62,191 nucleotides of DNA. Origin: JANQPA01 sp964628385. Lineage in GTDB: Bacteria > Bacteroidota > Bacteroidia > Chitinophagales > Saprospiraceae. Made by a program: the position numbers and the translations under genes. The stretch covers positions 1-62,191 of the forward strand of contig CAZVOD010000018.1 of assembly GCA_964628385.1 (NCBI GenBank), written 5' to 3'. Below the pieces are notes generated by a model. That model was not told where the DNA came from and ran no database searches. It saw only the letters and a list, made by a program, of their open reading frames with translations. Shown in pieces: positions 45,072 to 54,180 of this stretch (the first letter of the stretch is position 1; each line of letters starts with the position of its first letter).

Positions 45072-45320
45072 TTAAGCTTCTTTTTTATTGTATTCTTGAT
45101 ATAAGACTAGGCCATTAAAAAATAAAATAATGATGTAGACCGGAATGTGTAGTGACTCAAAGCTATTGAAGAAAATATCTGTCACGGCAAGGCCAATGCC
45201 CATACCAGCTATCAGAGGTAGTTGTTTGTGCCATTTTAGAAAATAAAGAACGATCAATGAAATCGCATTAACGATCATCAAAAGGCCAATTGGTGAAACA
45301 GAAAGTCCCAGAATATTCAT
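45072..45320 (-). CDS. Small three-helix membrane protein
   Basis: An 82-residue protein with three hydrophobic helices (VSPIGLLMIVNAISLIVLYFL, LPLIAGMGIGLAVTDIFF, IPVYIIILFFNGLVLYQEY) and short polar loops. The family is not recognised. It diverges from the YfcC transporter gene; the promoter of the latter begins within 20 bp of this start. Confidence 0.65.
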   Translation of the reverse strand: MNILGLSVSPIGLLMIVNAISLIVLYFLKWHKQLPLIAGMGIGLAVTDIFFNSFESLHIPVYIIILFFNGLVLYQEYNKKEA

Positions 45321-45334
45321 TTTATGTGTTTTGA

Positions 45335-45367
45335 TTTGGTTGTTTATTTTACAGCCTAATATCTTTC
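45335..45367 (+). promoter_or_regulatory. Candidate promoter for the YfcC-ArgE pair
   Basis: TTTG (45335-45338), a 21-bp spacer and TATCTTTC (45360-45367), one mismatch from TAnnTTTG. It would start transcription near 45375, which supports ATG 45406 over the upstream TTG at 45331. Confidence 0.4.
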
Positions 45368-45405
45368 TTATCTTTAGCTTTCACAAACTTTATAAGCGAA
45401 CTAGC

Positions 45406-46809
45406 ATGGGGCAGCAAATAAAAAAAAGGTGGTACGAGCGGATACCGCATCCGGTGTCCATGATATTTTTTATCATAATCTTTGCCGCGGTTATGAGCTA
45501 TATCATTCCAGCTGGTACTTACGAAAGGGAAACTGTAGAGGGTCGGCAACGGGTGATTCCCGGCTCCTACGAAATTATCGACCCTACTCCTGTTGGATTG
45601 TTAGATACCTTTCGGGCCATTCCTCTGGGCTTCAAAGCGGCTATTGAAATCATATTTGTGGTGCTGGCCAGTGGTATCATGTTTGGTGTTCTGGAAAGAT
45701 CAGGGATGATAGAAAATACAGTGGGTACGTTGGTTAAAAAGCTGGGTGTAGAAAGAAAGTATTTTATTGTAGTGGTGGTTACCTTCATTTATGGACTTTT
45801 GGGTATCATGATTGGTTATGAAAATAATATCGCCATGATCCCTATCGCGGCTGTCATGAGCCTGGCCCTGGGAGGTGATTTAATGCTGGCTGCGGGTATG
45901 TCAGTCGGTGCCATTACGGTTGGCTTTGGCCTTTCCCCCATCAACCCATATACGGTAGGTACCGGCCACAAAATCGCAGAGATGCCCTTATTCTCGGGAG
46001 CTATCCTGCGAAGTGTACTCTGCTTTTCAGCTCTGGCTATCCTGGCGTTTTATAATGTCCGTTATTTTAGGAAAATTATTGCTCATCCCTCAAAAAGTAT
46101 GGGGCAAGGCTTGGATACCAGTGGACTATCACTTTCAAAACCTATCGATGCTTACCAGATGAGCCGTAACAATTACTGGGTATTGTCTATTTTTCTTGGA
46201 GGCCTGAGTATCATGTTGTTTGGTATTTTCAATTATGGTTGGTACATCAATGAAATTTCCGCTATTTTCCTTATCATTTCTATATTAGCAGGTGTAATTG
46301 CCGGAATGAACGCAACCCTTATCAGCGAAACAGCCCTGAAATCAGTAGCTGTAGCAGCACCCGGGGCGTTTATGGTAGGCTTTGCCAACTCAATCAGGGT
46401 CGTTCTTGAGATGGGCAATATAAGCGATACCATTGCTTACCAGCTTTCGTCTGCATTGACTTATCTTCCGACTTATGCTTCCGCGGTATTTATGTCGGTT
46501 GCACAGTGTCTGATCAATTTGTTAATTCCCTCGGGTAGCGGGCAGGCACTGGCTACATTACCCATCATGATCCCAATAGGCGAAATTCTAGGGCTCACTC
46601 GCCAAACGACGATTTTGGCTTTTCAAATTGGTGATGGCGTGACCAATTTGTTCAACCCGGCCCTCGGCGGCCTGATTGCGATGCTGAGTCTTTGCAGGGT
46701 ACCTTTTGACCGTTGGCTAAGGTTTATCTTTCCGCTGGTGGGCATATTGATTATCCTGGCATGGGCCGCTTTATTATTCAGTGTTTTCATCAATTGGGGA
46801 CCGGCCTAG
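45406..46809 (+). CDS. YfcC/ArcD-type (DcuC superfamily) carboxylate or amino-acid permease
   Basis: A 467-residue inner-membrane transporter from ATG 45406. The N-terminus RIPHPVSMIFFIIIFAAVMSYIIPAGTYER is the hallmark of YfcC proteins. About twelve hydrophobic segments follow, with VVTFIYGLLGIMIGYENNIAMIPI, GLSPINPYTVGTGHKIAEMPL and LINLLIPSGSGQALATLPIMIPI. The family moves amino acids, peptides or carboxylates. An M20 deacylase gene follows 88 bp later, suggesting uptake of an N-acylated amino acid or dipeptide that is then hydrolysed (inference). Confidence 0.9.
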   Translation: MGQQIKKRWYERIPHPVSMIFFIIIFAAVMSYIIPAGTYERETVEGRQRVIPGSYEIIDPTPVGLLDTFRAIPLGFKAAIEIIFVVLASGIMFGVLERSGMIENTVGTLVKKLGVERKYFIVVVVTFIYGLLGIMIGYENNIAMIPIAAVMSLALGGDLMLAAGMSVGAITVGFGLSPINPYTVGTGHKIAEMPLFSGAILRSVLCFSALAILAFYNVRYFRKIIAHPSKSMGQGLDTSGLSLSKPIDAYQMSRNNYWVLSIFLGGLSIMLFGIFNYGWYINEISAIFLIISILAGVIAGMNATLISETALKSVAVAAPGAFMVGFANSIRVVLEMGNISDTIAYQLSSALTYLPTYASAVFMSVAQCLINLLIPSGSGQALATLPIMIPIGEILGLTRQTTILAFQIGDGVTNLFNPALGGLIAMLSLCRVPFDRWLRFIFPLVGILIILAWAALLFSVFINWGPA

Positions 46810-46897
46810 ATAGAAGAATTGGAAGATTTCTTATTGCCGGAATTTCAAAAAGCTTAAAGTTAGAAACTCGAAAATAAAATCAAATAAAATAGTAACA

Positions 46898-48049
46898 ATG
46901 ACAACAGCGAGAGAATATTTAAAAAAATTGGTTTCCTTCCCCATTTTTGGAGGAGAAAGTAATTTATCCATCATAGAATACATAAAAGGCGCACTGGATC
47001 AGTATAATGTTAAATATCATCTGGTATCCAATGAGGAGGGAAACAAAGCATCATTACACTGTAGAATTGGGCCGGCTGTGGATGGTGGCGTAATTTTGTC
47101 TGGCCATACCGATGTCGTTCCTGTTGAGGGACAAGCCTGGACGACCGATCCTTTCACGCTTACCGAAAAAGACGGTAAGCTGTATGCCAGAGGCTCTTGT
47201 GACATGAAAGGTTTTATTGCTTGCTGCCTGGCTTGCTTACCAGAAATGGTAAAGGCTAATTTGAAAAAGCCCATTTATTTTGCATTTTCCTACGATGAAG
47301 AAATCGGATGTCTGGCAGGAGATGCCCTTGTAGCGTCTATTTTGAAAACTTATAAAGAGACGCCCCAATACGCTATCATAGGAGAACCCTCCATGATGGA
47401 AACCATCACGGCACAAAAGGGTATATGTGAGTTTGAAACTACAGTCATTGGTTCAGCCGGCCATAGCAGCCGAATTAAGGAAGAGGTAAGTGCCATTCAC
47501 GAGGCTTCAAGGATTGTGATTTGGTTGGAGGAAAAAATGAAAAACCTCATGGAAGCGGGTCATCTGGATGAGCGATTTAGTCCCAACCACTCTTCATTGC
47601 ACTGTGGTATGTTTCACGGCGGAATAGCTCCTAACGTAATTGCAGATCGTTGTACCATAAAATGGGATGTAAGAACCATCCCCCGGGATAGCCTGGACGA
47701 TATCCTACAGGATTTTAATGCATTTTGTACGGAGCGACTTGCCCACCTGAGAAAGCACTTTCCAGGTGCTCAGATTACTACCCAAAACCACCATCCACCA
47801 GTACCTCATTTGGATACTCCTGAGCATCTATCAGTAGTTGACTTTGTGAAAAAGCTTACGGGTAATGGAAAACTGAATGCTGTATCCTACGCCGCGGAAG
47901 CCGGACAATTTGCTAATGGTGGCTTTGAGACCGTTATTTGCGGGCCGGGTAGTATCGATCAGGCACATCGCGCGGATGAATTCATCTCCATAGAGCAGCT
48001 CAACCTAGGCGTTGCCTTTTTGGAGCAGTTAGTAAAAGAGCTGGCCTAA
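46898..48049 (+). CDS. ArgE-like M20 deacylase (acetylornithine deacetylase family)
   Basis: A 383-residue dinuclear zinc hydrolase. Motifs: ILSGHTDVVPVEG (metal His and catalytic Asp), LYARGSCDMKGFIACCLA (bridging Asp), FSYDEEIGCLAG (catalytic and metal Glu), IIGEPSMM (metal ligand) and GPGSIDQAHRADEFI (last His). A lid domain (GHSSRIKEEVSAIHEA) lies between. Length and motifs match ArgE, but other M20 members cleave acyl-amino acids or dipeptides. Pairing with a YfcC permease rather than arginine genes leaves the substrate open. Confidence 0.88.
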   Translation: MTTAREYLKKLVSFPIFGGESNLSIIEYIKGALDQYNVKYHLVSNEEGNKASLHCRIGPAVDGGVILSGHTDVVPVEGQAWTTDPFTLTEKDGKLYARGSCDMKGFIACCLACLPEMVKANLKKPIYFAFSYDEEIGCLAGDALVASILKTYKETPQYAIIGEPSMMETITAQKGICEFETTVIGSAGHSSRIKEEVSAIHEASRIVIWLEEKMKNLMEAGHLDERFSPNHSSLHCGMFHGGIAPNVIADRCTIKWDVRTIPRDSLDDILQDFNAFCTERLAHLRKHFPGAQITTQNHHPPVPHLDTPEHLSVVDFVKKLTGNGKLNAVSYAAEAGQFANGGFETVICGPGSIDQAHRADEFISIEQLNLGVAFLEQLVKELA

Positions 48050-48073
48050 AAAGCTGTTCCGGGAAAATTCGTT

Positions 48074-49363
48074 TTATGAGTTTTCCCGAGATGACTTTTT
48101 CTTGCCCGACAACATTTTCCAGTAAAAAGATAATGACTTTAATTCTTTTTCAATATTTCGGTTGTACATCAGTTCTGAGAAAAGCTCGCTGTTGGCCGCT
48201 CCTCTGATAATCTGGTTGATTAGAGCGCGATAGAGGCCGTGTAGCCGAGTCAAGCCAAAAAATGGTGCCATCATGCGACCCATTTTCAGGTGTTTGGCCA
48301 TTTTATGCTCTACTGCTTGCTGGTAGTCTTTTAAGATATCCGACTGAAAATCTTGTTGTGCCAGGCAAGCTTCTACCTTCTGGGCAGCGAAGAGCCCGCT
48401 GTACATAGCACTGCCAATGCCATTGCCGGAGGTAAAGTCTATCAGGCTGCCGGCATCGCCGACTAGGAGATAACGATCGCCATAAAGTGGTCGTTTCTGG
48501 GTAGCAAAAGGTAGGGACCAGCCTTTCATCCCACCAATCATTTCAGCATCTTTAAAGCGCTCCTTCAGTTGTGGATGCTGCTGAATGGTATGAGTCAATA
48601 TATCTTTTAGTTTGAGCTGTTTTTTTTGCAAAACATCCTCGCGTGTGCCTATGTTTACATTAGTAATCCCGCCTGGAAGAGGGGTTAAATAAAAAATCCC
48701 CGGCAGTAGGCCATCAATAAAGTGAAGCTCTGCATGCCTGCCTTCGTCCGTAAAGTATACATTTTTGAAATAGGCTCTAAGCCCCACACCTTTGTGAGCA
48801 GCTGTTTGCCGGTGGCCCGTTATCTTGCGCACAATCGGTGCCTGAGCACCACAGGCCAAAACGACCAACTTTGCTTTTATCTCAACTTTTCTCTGCCGAT
48901 CGAATAAAACAATACCATCAGAATCATACTGGTAGTCATCAATAGATTGCGCTTCCAGCAGCTGGATGGTGGTTTGTTTTTTTAATTCTTCGTAAAGAAA
49001 TTGATCCAGGCTACTTCTTTGACCAGCGTAGCAAGAAATGGTGTTTTTATAATCACCAATATTAATATTCCGATAATCGATCTGTAGGGAATGGCCTTTT
49101 GGAGCAAAAAGCCGGGTACCCTTTATTTCCCAGAGGAAAGATTGCCGGGCCAAAACCTCAACGTACTGTGGATCAATCTCATGTAGCGCTCTCATGATGA
49201 TACCTGGAAAAACATCTCCCCCCACTTTATCCCTGGGAAAACTCGATTTGTCAACCACCGTGCAGGGGATTCTTTTTTTGGCTAGTGCCAGCGCTGTAGC
49301 AGCTCCTCCCGGACCTGCACCTATAATCAGGATGGATGTCTGAATCGGCTTTGGATTTTTCAT
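48074..49363 (-). CDS. Geranylgeranyl-reductase-like FAD-dependent oxidoreductase
   Basis: A 429-residue flavoprotein. The N-terminal dinucleotide fold is IIGAGPGGAATALALAK (GxGxxG at 15-20), with the DKSSFPRDKVGGD motif typical of the geranylgeranyl reductase group. The second FAD motif is DRYLLVGDAGSLIDFTSGNGIGSAMYSG. A ~90-residue basic helical C-terminus follows. Family members reduce isoprenoid or hydroxylate/reduce lipid-like substrates. It is monocistronic. A second flavoprotein of the same broad family is in the 51-60 kb cluster. Confidence 0.88.
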   Translation of the reverse strand: MKNPKPIQTSILIIGAGPGGAATALALAKKRIPCTVVDKSSFPRDKVGGDVFPGIIMRALHEIDPQYVEVLARQSFLWEIKGTRLFAPKGHSLQIDYRNINIGDYKNTISCYAGQRSSLDQFLYEELKKQTTIQLLEAQSIDDYQYDSDGIVLFDRQRKVEIKAKLVVLACGAQAPIVRKITGHRQTAAHKGVGLRAYFKNVYFTDEGRHAELHFIDGLLPGIFYLTPLPGGITNVNIGTREDVLQKKQLKLKDILTHTIQQHPQLKERFKDAEMIGGMKGWSLPFATQKRPLYGDRYLLVGDAGSLIDFTSGNGIGSAMYSGLFAAQKVEACLAQQDFQSDILKDYQQAVEHKMAKHLKMGRMMAPFFGLTRLHGLYRALINQIIRGAANSELFSELMYNRNIEKELKSLSFYWKMLSGKKKSSRENS

Positions 49364-49586
49364 ATCCTAAATGTACTCAAATCCTTTGCTGAAAATCAAG
49401 ACCACTGCTGTATTTTATAGACACGCTTTTAGAGAGATATACAGACAAAATAAAATTTGCCTCCTTTTGAGAGCCTTGCGAAAGTGAATTTTTTATGTCA
49501 TAAAATTGTCATTTAGCCTGAAGGGCAATCAGGTTTTGACTAAGATCATGGTGCAAGATGTACAAAAAGAATTGAACAAAATTTTA
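49364..49586. other. Intergenic region upstream of the peptide cassette promoter
   Basis: Part of a 341-bp gap between the flavoprotein gene and the peptide-cassette start. Nothing coding is visible. Confidence 0.3.
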
Positions 49587-49616
49587 TTTGGAATTTTTTT
49601 AAAAAAAATATATTTG
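49587..49616 (+). promoter_or_regulatory. Strong Bacteroidota promoter for the peptide cassette
   Basis: TTTG (49587-49590), an 18-bp AT-only-but-one spacer and TATATTTG (49609-49616): a full match to TTTG-N18-TAnnTTTG. Transcription would start near 49623, about 80 nt before the ATG of the peptide gene. The box layout is the same as that of the atpD promoter. Confidence 0.75.
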
Positions 49617-49704
49617 TACTGAACTAATTGGCCAATATGTTCAAGGAAATTGCCGAAAACCTTTAGAAAGAGTAGGTGTAAATTTATAATCAAATTTTAG
49701 TAAA

Positions 49705-49935
49705 ATGTAAAACTCTAAACTCTTAGGTGCATTTGTTCTAATTTTAGGCTTGTTTTTATCAAGTTTTACTATTGTAAATGCAGCTGGATGTACTCAAGCC
49801 CATATAAAATGTCCATGGGGAGCTGGTCTAATATTAATTTGTAAAGGGCCAGCTACCAATTCTACTTGTTACACAGGAAGATGCGAAGCACTAGTTACGA
49901 TTGCTACCTGCGACGATAGTGTGGAAGGCATATAA
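49705..49935 (+). pseudogene. Secreted six-cysteine peptide gene with stop at codon 2
   Basis: The frame reads ATG-TAA-AAC-TCT, then continues open for 74 codons. If TAA were AAA, the product would begin MKNSKLLGAFVLILGLFLSS and run through FTIVNA, a textbook signal peptide. It would be followed by a ~50-residue mature part with six cysteines (AGCTQ, IKCPW, LICKG, STCYT, GRCEA, ATCDD), enough for three disulfides. The downstream gene starts ATG-AAA-AAC, as expected for such a leader. The only later in-frame starts (for example TTG 49750) cut the signal peptide in half. The arrangement of a small secreted Cys-rich peptide before a six-bladed-propeller lipoprotein recalls NVEALA-type loci of Bacteroides, but no NVEALA motif is present. 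It is a one-base inactivation or a sequencing error. Confidence 0.7.
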
Positions 49936-50042
49936 AAAGCTTGTTGTAAAGCCTTCAAAATTGAGTTTATCCTTTTGAGGGCTTTACTTTGGCTTTAATA
50001 ATTGTATCGCCATTGACTTCAGTAGCAAGATAAAATATCAAC

Positions 50043-51205
50043 ATGAAAAACCTTTTACAAAGCCTAGCGCTCTTATTAATTATACTCACAACTTTGTCTT
50101 GTCAAAGGGACAAAAGTGATGTTTCTTCCATTCCCCATGTAGTTATAGAAAATAACAACATACAGGGAGAGCAAGACTTATCAAGATTTTTCAACTCAAA
50201 AACCATTGTTGTAACCGGGGAAGACGCCAGTAAAGTGTCCGGGGTGCGTACTTTTGAGTATCTTGATGGTACTTTATATATATATATGCTGGTGAGCCAT
50301 TTAACTTTATTACAGCCATCAGTGTCGATGGTACTGTATTATGGAAAATGTCTGCAAAGTCAGATCCAATGACAGCACTTTCTACAATAGGTGATGCTCA
50401 TTTTGTTCAAAGTGATAAAATCATTAAGGTGTTTGATGATAACAAGCAGCAGTTTTACATTTACAATTTCGATGGAACTTTTCTGCGCAAAGAGGAAGGA
50501 CCAAAGCTGTATAACATTAATGACTTTTTTATTACAACAAAACGCCTTCGTATGTTCAGTGTTACGGCGTACGCAAATGAATTTGAAAACTCAGAAAAAG
50601 AAAGGAAAGCTGCGCTTGTTTCCTTTGATACTGAAAACAACACTACTCGGCCAGATCATGTTTTTTTGAGAAATTACGACTACAGTTCTGAAAGATCATC
50701 TTTTATCGATAGACGGGACTTTTTTAGAGGAGATAATGGAAAATTATTTTATCACCGTGATTTTGATGATACACTATTCCAAATTAAAAACTTAGATGTT
50801 ACTCCAATAATGACCTTTTCTTTCAATCGAAATGATAAGCGCAAACAAATCCTGAATGACTCCAAGAGCAATAGATTTATACTTCAACAATTCTGCGATG
50901 ACAATATACCAATATCGAACTTTTTAATTCCTTATTCCAATTATTTACTCTCGACCTATACCTACAATCTGAAGGAATTATTCACTATGGTTGATATGAA
51001 AACCAAGAAGACCATATTTAACACCCAGGATTATATCTGTGACGGAAAGCGTTTCTCTGGAAGGCTGGATTATAACAACGGAATATTGCTGAATCAAATG
51101 TATTACGCTGATTATCAGGAATTAAATGGCCATGAATTAGACTCAGATGCTAAAGCGTTCAGAGACAATAGCTTCGTATACACGATGTTAACTCCAAAGT
51201 GGTAG
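50043..51205 (+). pseudogene. Six-bladed beta-propeller lipoprotein gene with TA-repeat frameshift
   Basis: The first frame (50043-50287) encodes a lipoprotein signal (LLLIILTTLSCQRDKSD, lipobox LSC) and the start of a propeller ending DGTLYIY at residue 81. The code then runs out of frame into MLVSHL and stops at 50372. The frame shifted by two continues AGEPFNFITAISVDGTVLWK directly after the (TA)6 run at 50275-50286, and stays open to 51205. Removing one TA unit joins both halves into a ~386-residue protein of the BF3164/6-bladed-propeller lipoprotein type. It is either decayed or switched by slippage. An internal start at 50348 would lack signal and first blade. Confidence 0.8.
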
Positions 51206-51242
51206 GCCGTATCTACAAGGCTGGTTTCGCAATAAAGTTAGG

Positions 51243-53582
51243 CTACTTCGATTCTATTGCCTTTTGCCAGTGGATTTCTTCCTTTTGACTGGTGCTCGTA
51301 AATTTGTATCCACTTTTGCTGGCTATACCCCTCGATTGTTTGCCCAGCAATAGCAACAGTAGAGCCGGCAGGATGGTCAAATCTGCCAGTAGTGCCGTTG
51401 CTAAAGTTACAGCTACCAGCAATCCAATGTAAAAGGTTCCTAAAAAGTTGGAAAGGCATAAAGTCAAAAAGCCAGCCATCAATATGAAAGAGGTAATAAC
51501 AATTGCTTTGCCTGAGGTCAGAAAGGTAAAATAAATGGCTTCTTCGACGTTTTTTCCCTCCATTTCCTTCTTAAAACGACTTAGGAAGTGAATGGAATCA
51601 TCTACAGCAATGCCAAAGGCGATAATGAAAATTATAGATGTTGATATTTTTAAATCAATACCAGCAAACCCCATAATACCTGCGATGATGATTAATGGTA
51701 AAATATTGGGCACCAGCGTAATAAGAACCAATTTGGCCGACTGAAAAAGGTAGGCAAACAAACCTGCAATGATGATCAGGGCTACGATAAGTCCATAAAT
51801 GATGTTTTGCGCTAAATAGCGATTATTCAAATCCATCAAATGTGCAGCTCCGGTGATTTGATAGGTTAGCTTTCGGTCGGGTAGTTCACTTTCCAGAAAC
51901 GCTGAAAAAGCCTGGTTTTTTTGATGAATCTTATAGCTCCCCCAATCCGGAATATAGCCGGTAATTCTTGCGGTAGTAGTATCTGCTGCAATAAGGGTAT
52001 TGAGTTGGTATTTTTCGGTAAAACGCTCCATTTTGCGCAATAGCCTGCCGACCGTATTTTGGTCTTCGGGCAGCTTTTGATATTGTTTTTGGGAAAAATG
52101 ATAGGCCTTGTTCGCTCCTTGCATTAGCTCAGCTGGCGTAAGGAGTTTGGAAATGCCGTATTCTTCTTTTAGATAATTGCCTACCACTTCCAGCTCCTTC
52201 AGGACTGGCAGATCAAAAATATTTTCCTGATCATTTTTTAAGCTTACCACACAGTCAAACTTTCTGGCACCGCTGAAATTTTCCGCAAAAAATTCGAAAT
52301 CTACTCGCTTTGGATCATCTGCTCTCAGGTCATCAAGCAGGTAATTATTAATTCTGATTTGACTGGCACCGATAATGCCCAGCAGCAAAAAGCCGGCACT
52401 GATACCCGTGATAGTACGAGGATGTTTCATCACCCAAAGGTACAGCCTGGTCAGTTGTAGCTCCCAAAAAGGATTTTGAAAGCTTGGTTGTTGTTTGATG
52501 TGAGGATGTAATATCAGAGCTGCCGGTAAAAAAGTATAGGTCAGTAAAAAAGCAATCAGCAAACCAATAGTAGAAAAGATACCTAATTCTACCAAAGAGA
52601 TAAAGCTGGAGCTGGTTAGCGTAAGGAAGCCAATAGCAGTCGTTAATGTCGTGAGTAATGTCGCTCTGCCAACCGTTTTTATCGAGTAACGAAGAGCGCT
52701 CCAGCGGCTTTGGCCCGCACGGAGTTCCATTAGGTAGTGTGTAAGCAGGTGAACAACATCCGAAATCCCGATTACCAGTAAAATGGTAGGAATAATGTTG
52801 GATATAATGTCCAGTGACTTGCCGAGCAAAGTCATCGTCCCTAAGGTCCAAAGTACCGTGAGGGCTACTACCGTGATCGGCAGGTAAATGCCCCAGAGAC
52901 TTCGGTATGAGAGCCATAAAAACAACATGACAAGCAGTAAGGAAGTAGCCACAAAAATGCCCGTTTCCTTTTTGATCAGCGTAATAAAATACTGTTGTCC
53001 AAAACACTTACCTGCGTAGTGGGCTTCCTCAAAATGGTGATCATCGACCTGACCCTTCACAAAGTTAATCAGCTGCTCATAGGAAGCTTCACTTAGGTTA
53101 GACCTGTGATTGACCACGATAGCTACGGACTGCCTGTCGTCAGAAAAAATATAATTGACTAATTTTGAATTATAGATTCTGGTACTATCGCTCTCATACC
53201 GGCTTTCTTCTCCGAGGTGCAGCCACGGACGTTCAATAATTACTGATGAATAGCGATTGCGGGTTAGCTCTCTAACATTAGTGGGAGAAATTACTTGTTC
53301 TATATCCGAATATTGCGCTAGCGTATCTGTCAGGCTTTGTATATCGGTGAGAAATGGTTTTTGAAAAATGCCGGCATTATTTTTCAAACCGATCAGAAAA
53401 TAGTCATTATCACTGCCAAATTGCTCCTTGAACTGCTCATAAAAGCGAGTTTCAGGGTGATTTTGCGGATAGAACCGCTCAAAATCATAGTTAAAGTCTA
53501 TTCTTGGAAGCTGTGTGCCCATCAATAGACTGATCGCTAATACGATAACTAATGTTAATCGACTTGCCGCTTGTAGTTTCAT
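51243..53582 (-). CDS. RND/MMPL-family exporter, last gene of the polyketide operon
   Basis: A 779-residue inner-membrane protein from ATG 53582 (a TTG at 53600 overlaps the upstream gene). It has the two-fold MMPL layout. A first TM helix leads to a periplasmic loop (IDFNYDFERFYPQNHPETRFYEQF). A sterol-sensing-like TM bundle with GISDVVHLLTHYL follows, then a second loop and a second bundle with IAFGIAVDDSIHFLSRFKKEM. The conserved acidic residues of proton-driven RND transport are present. MMPL proteins export lipids and polyketide-lipids. Its place 10 bp after the phosphopantetheinyl transferase gene suggests it exports the cluster's product (inference). Confidence 0.9.
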   Translation of the reverse strand: MKLQAASRLTLVIVLAISLLMGTQLPRIDFNYDFERFYPQNHPETRFYEQFKEQFGSDNDYFLIGLKNNAGIFQKPFLTDIQSLTDTLAQYSDIEQVISPTNVRELTRNRYSSVIIERPWLHLGEESRYESDSTRIYNSKLVNYIFSDDRQSVAIVVNHRSNLSEASYEQLINFVKGQVDDHHFEEAHYAGKCFGQQYFITLIKKETGIFVATSLLLVMLFLWLSYRSLWGIYLPITVVALTVLWTLGTMTLLGKSLDIISNIIPTILLVIGISDVVHLLTHYLMELRAGQSRWSALRYSIKTVGRATLLTTLTTAIGFLTLTSSSFISLVELGIFSTIGLLIAFLLTYTFLPAALILHPHIKQQPSFQNPFWELQLTRLYLWVMKHPRTITGISAGFLLLGIIGASQIRINNYLLDDLRADDPKRVDFEFFAENFSGARKFDCVVSLKNDQENIFDLPVLKELEVVGNYLKEEYGISKLLTPAELMQGANKAYHFSQKQYQKLPEDQNTVGRLLRKMERFTEKYQLNTLIAADTTTARITGYIPDWGSYKIHQKNQAFSAFLESELPDRKLTYQITGAAHLMDLNNRYLAQNIIYGLIVALIIIAGLFAYLFQSAKLVLITLVPNILPLIIIAGIMGFAGIDLKISTSIIFIIAFGIAVDDSIHFLSRFKKEMEGKNVEEAIYFTFLTSGKAIVITSFILMAGFLTLCLSNFLGTFYIGLLVAVTLATALLADLTILPALLLLLLGKQSRGIASKSGYKFTSTSQKEEIHWQKAIESK

Positions 53583-53592
53583 TGTAAGAAAT

Positions 53593-54180
53593 TTACGCAA
53601 AAGCTATTCCTCCCCAGTGACCGTGATGGCTTATAGAAACGGTTACCGGATTGCTAATATTTTTCCACTTTACTGATATAAATCCATTGATATTGATTAG
53701 TTCAATATATTCAGGAATATAACCATGCGTTAAATATATGTATTTTTTTAATAAGTTACGTGTTTCCGAAGATTGTACAATTGTAGAATCTTCAGAAAAT
53801 TTTAATTCATGGGTAAAAGTTTGTTGTAACACGTCTTTTTTAAGGCTTACTGTAGCATGAATGAAGGCGGGTAGATGTTTGATTTGGCCGTAGCAGTAGC
53901 CATATGGTGTAGATACAACAGCTGCGGTAGACAGGCTGTTTAAATCAAAAATACATTCAAATTTTTTAGGGGCAAAAAAGCGTTGACGCTTTTTTTTGAA
54001 CCAGGCTTTATAAGCGGCTTCTTTTAGCGCCCAGCAGGCCCAAAGATAACGCTCCTGGTAGGGTGTTTTTTTAAAGCCCAAAAGTTCTTTAGGCGACAAA
54101 ATTTTCTGGACAAATCGCGTTGATCCGGCTCTGGGGCATTTACTTACCAATTGCCAGTCAATAATGTCATTCCCAATCAT
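53593..54180 (-). CDS. 4'-phosphopantetheinyl transferase superfamily protein
   Basis: A 195-residue protein. MIGNDIIDW at the start carries the metal-binding Asp, and WACWALKEAAYKAWFKKK (~50-67) is the WxxKEAxxK signature of Sfp/AcpS-type transferases. The family moves phosphopantetheine from CoA to the serine of a carrier protein. The adjacent carrier protein (overlap 4 bp) is the evident substrate. The C-terminal half is lineage-specific and ends VSISHHGHWGGIAFA. Confidence 0.88.
   Translation of the reverse strand: MIGNDIIDWQLVSKCPRAGSTRFVQKILSPKELLGFKKTPYQERYLWACWALKEAAYKAWFKKKRQRFFAPKKFECIFDLNSLSTAAVVSTPYGYCYGQIKHLPAFIHATVSLKKDVLQQTFTHELKFSEDSTIVQSSETRNLLKKYIYLTHGYIPEYIELININGFISVKWKNISNPVTVSISHHGHWGGIAFA

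Noticed and set aside
45331..45405. TTG-started N-terminal extension of the YfcC transporter
   Set aside because: It would overlap the likely promoter, and the conserved family N-terminus begins shortly after the ATG at 45406.
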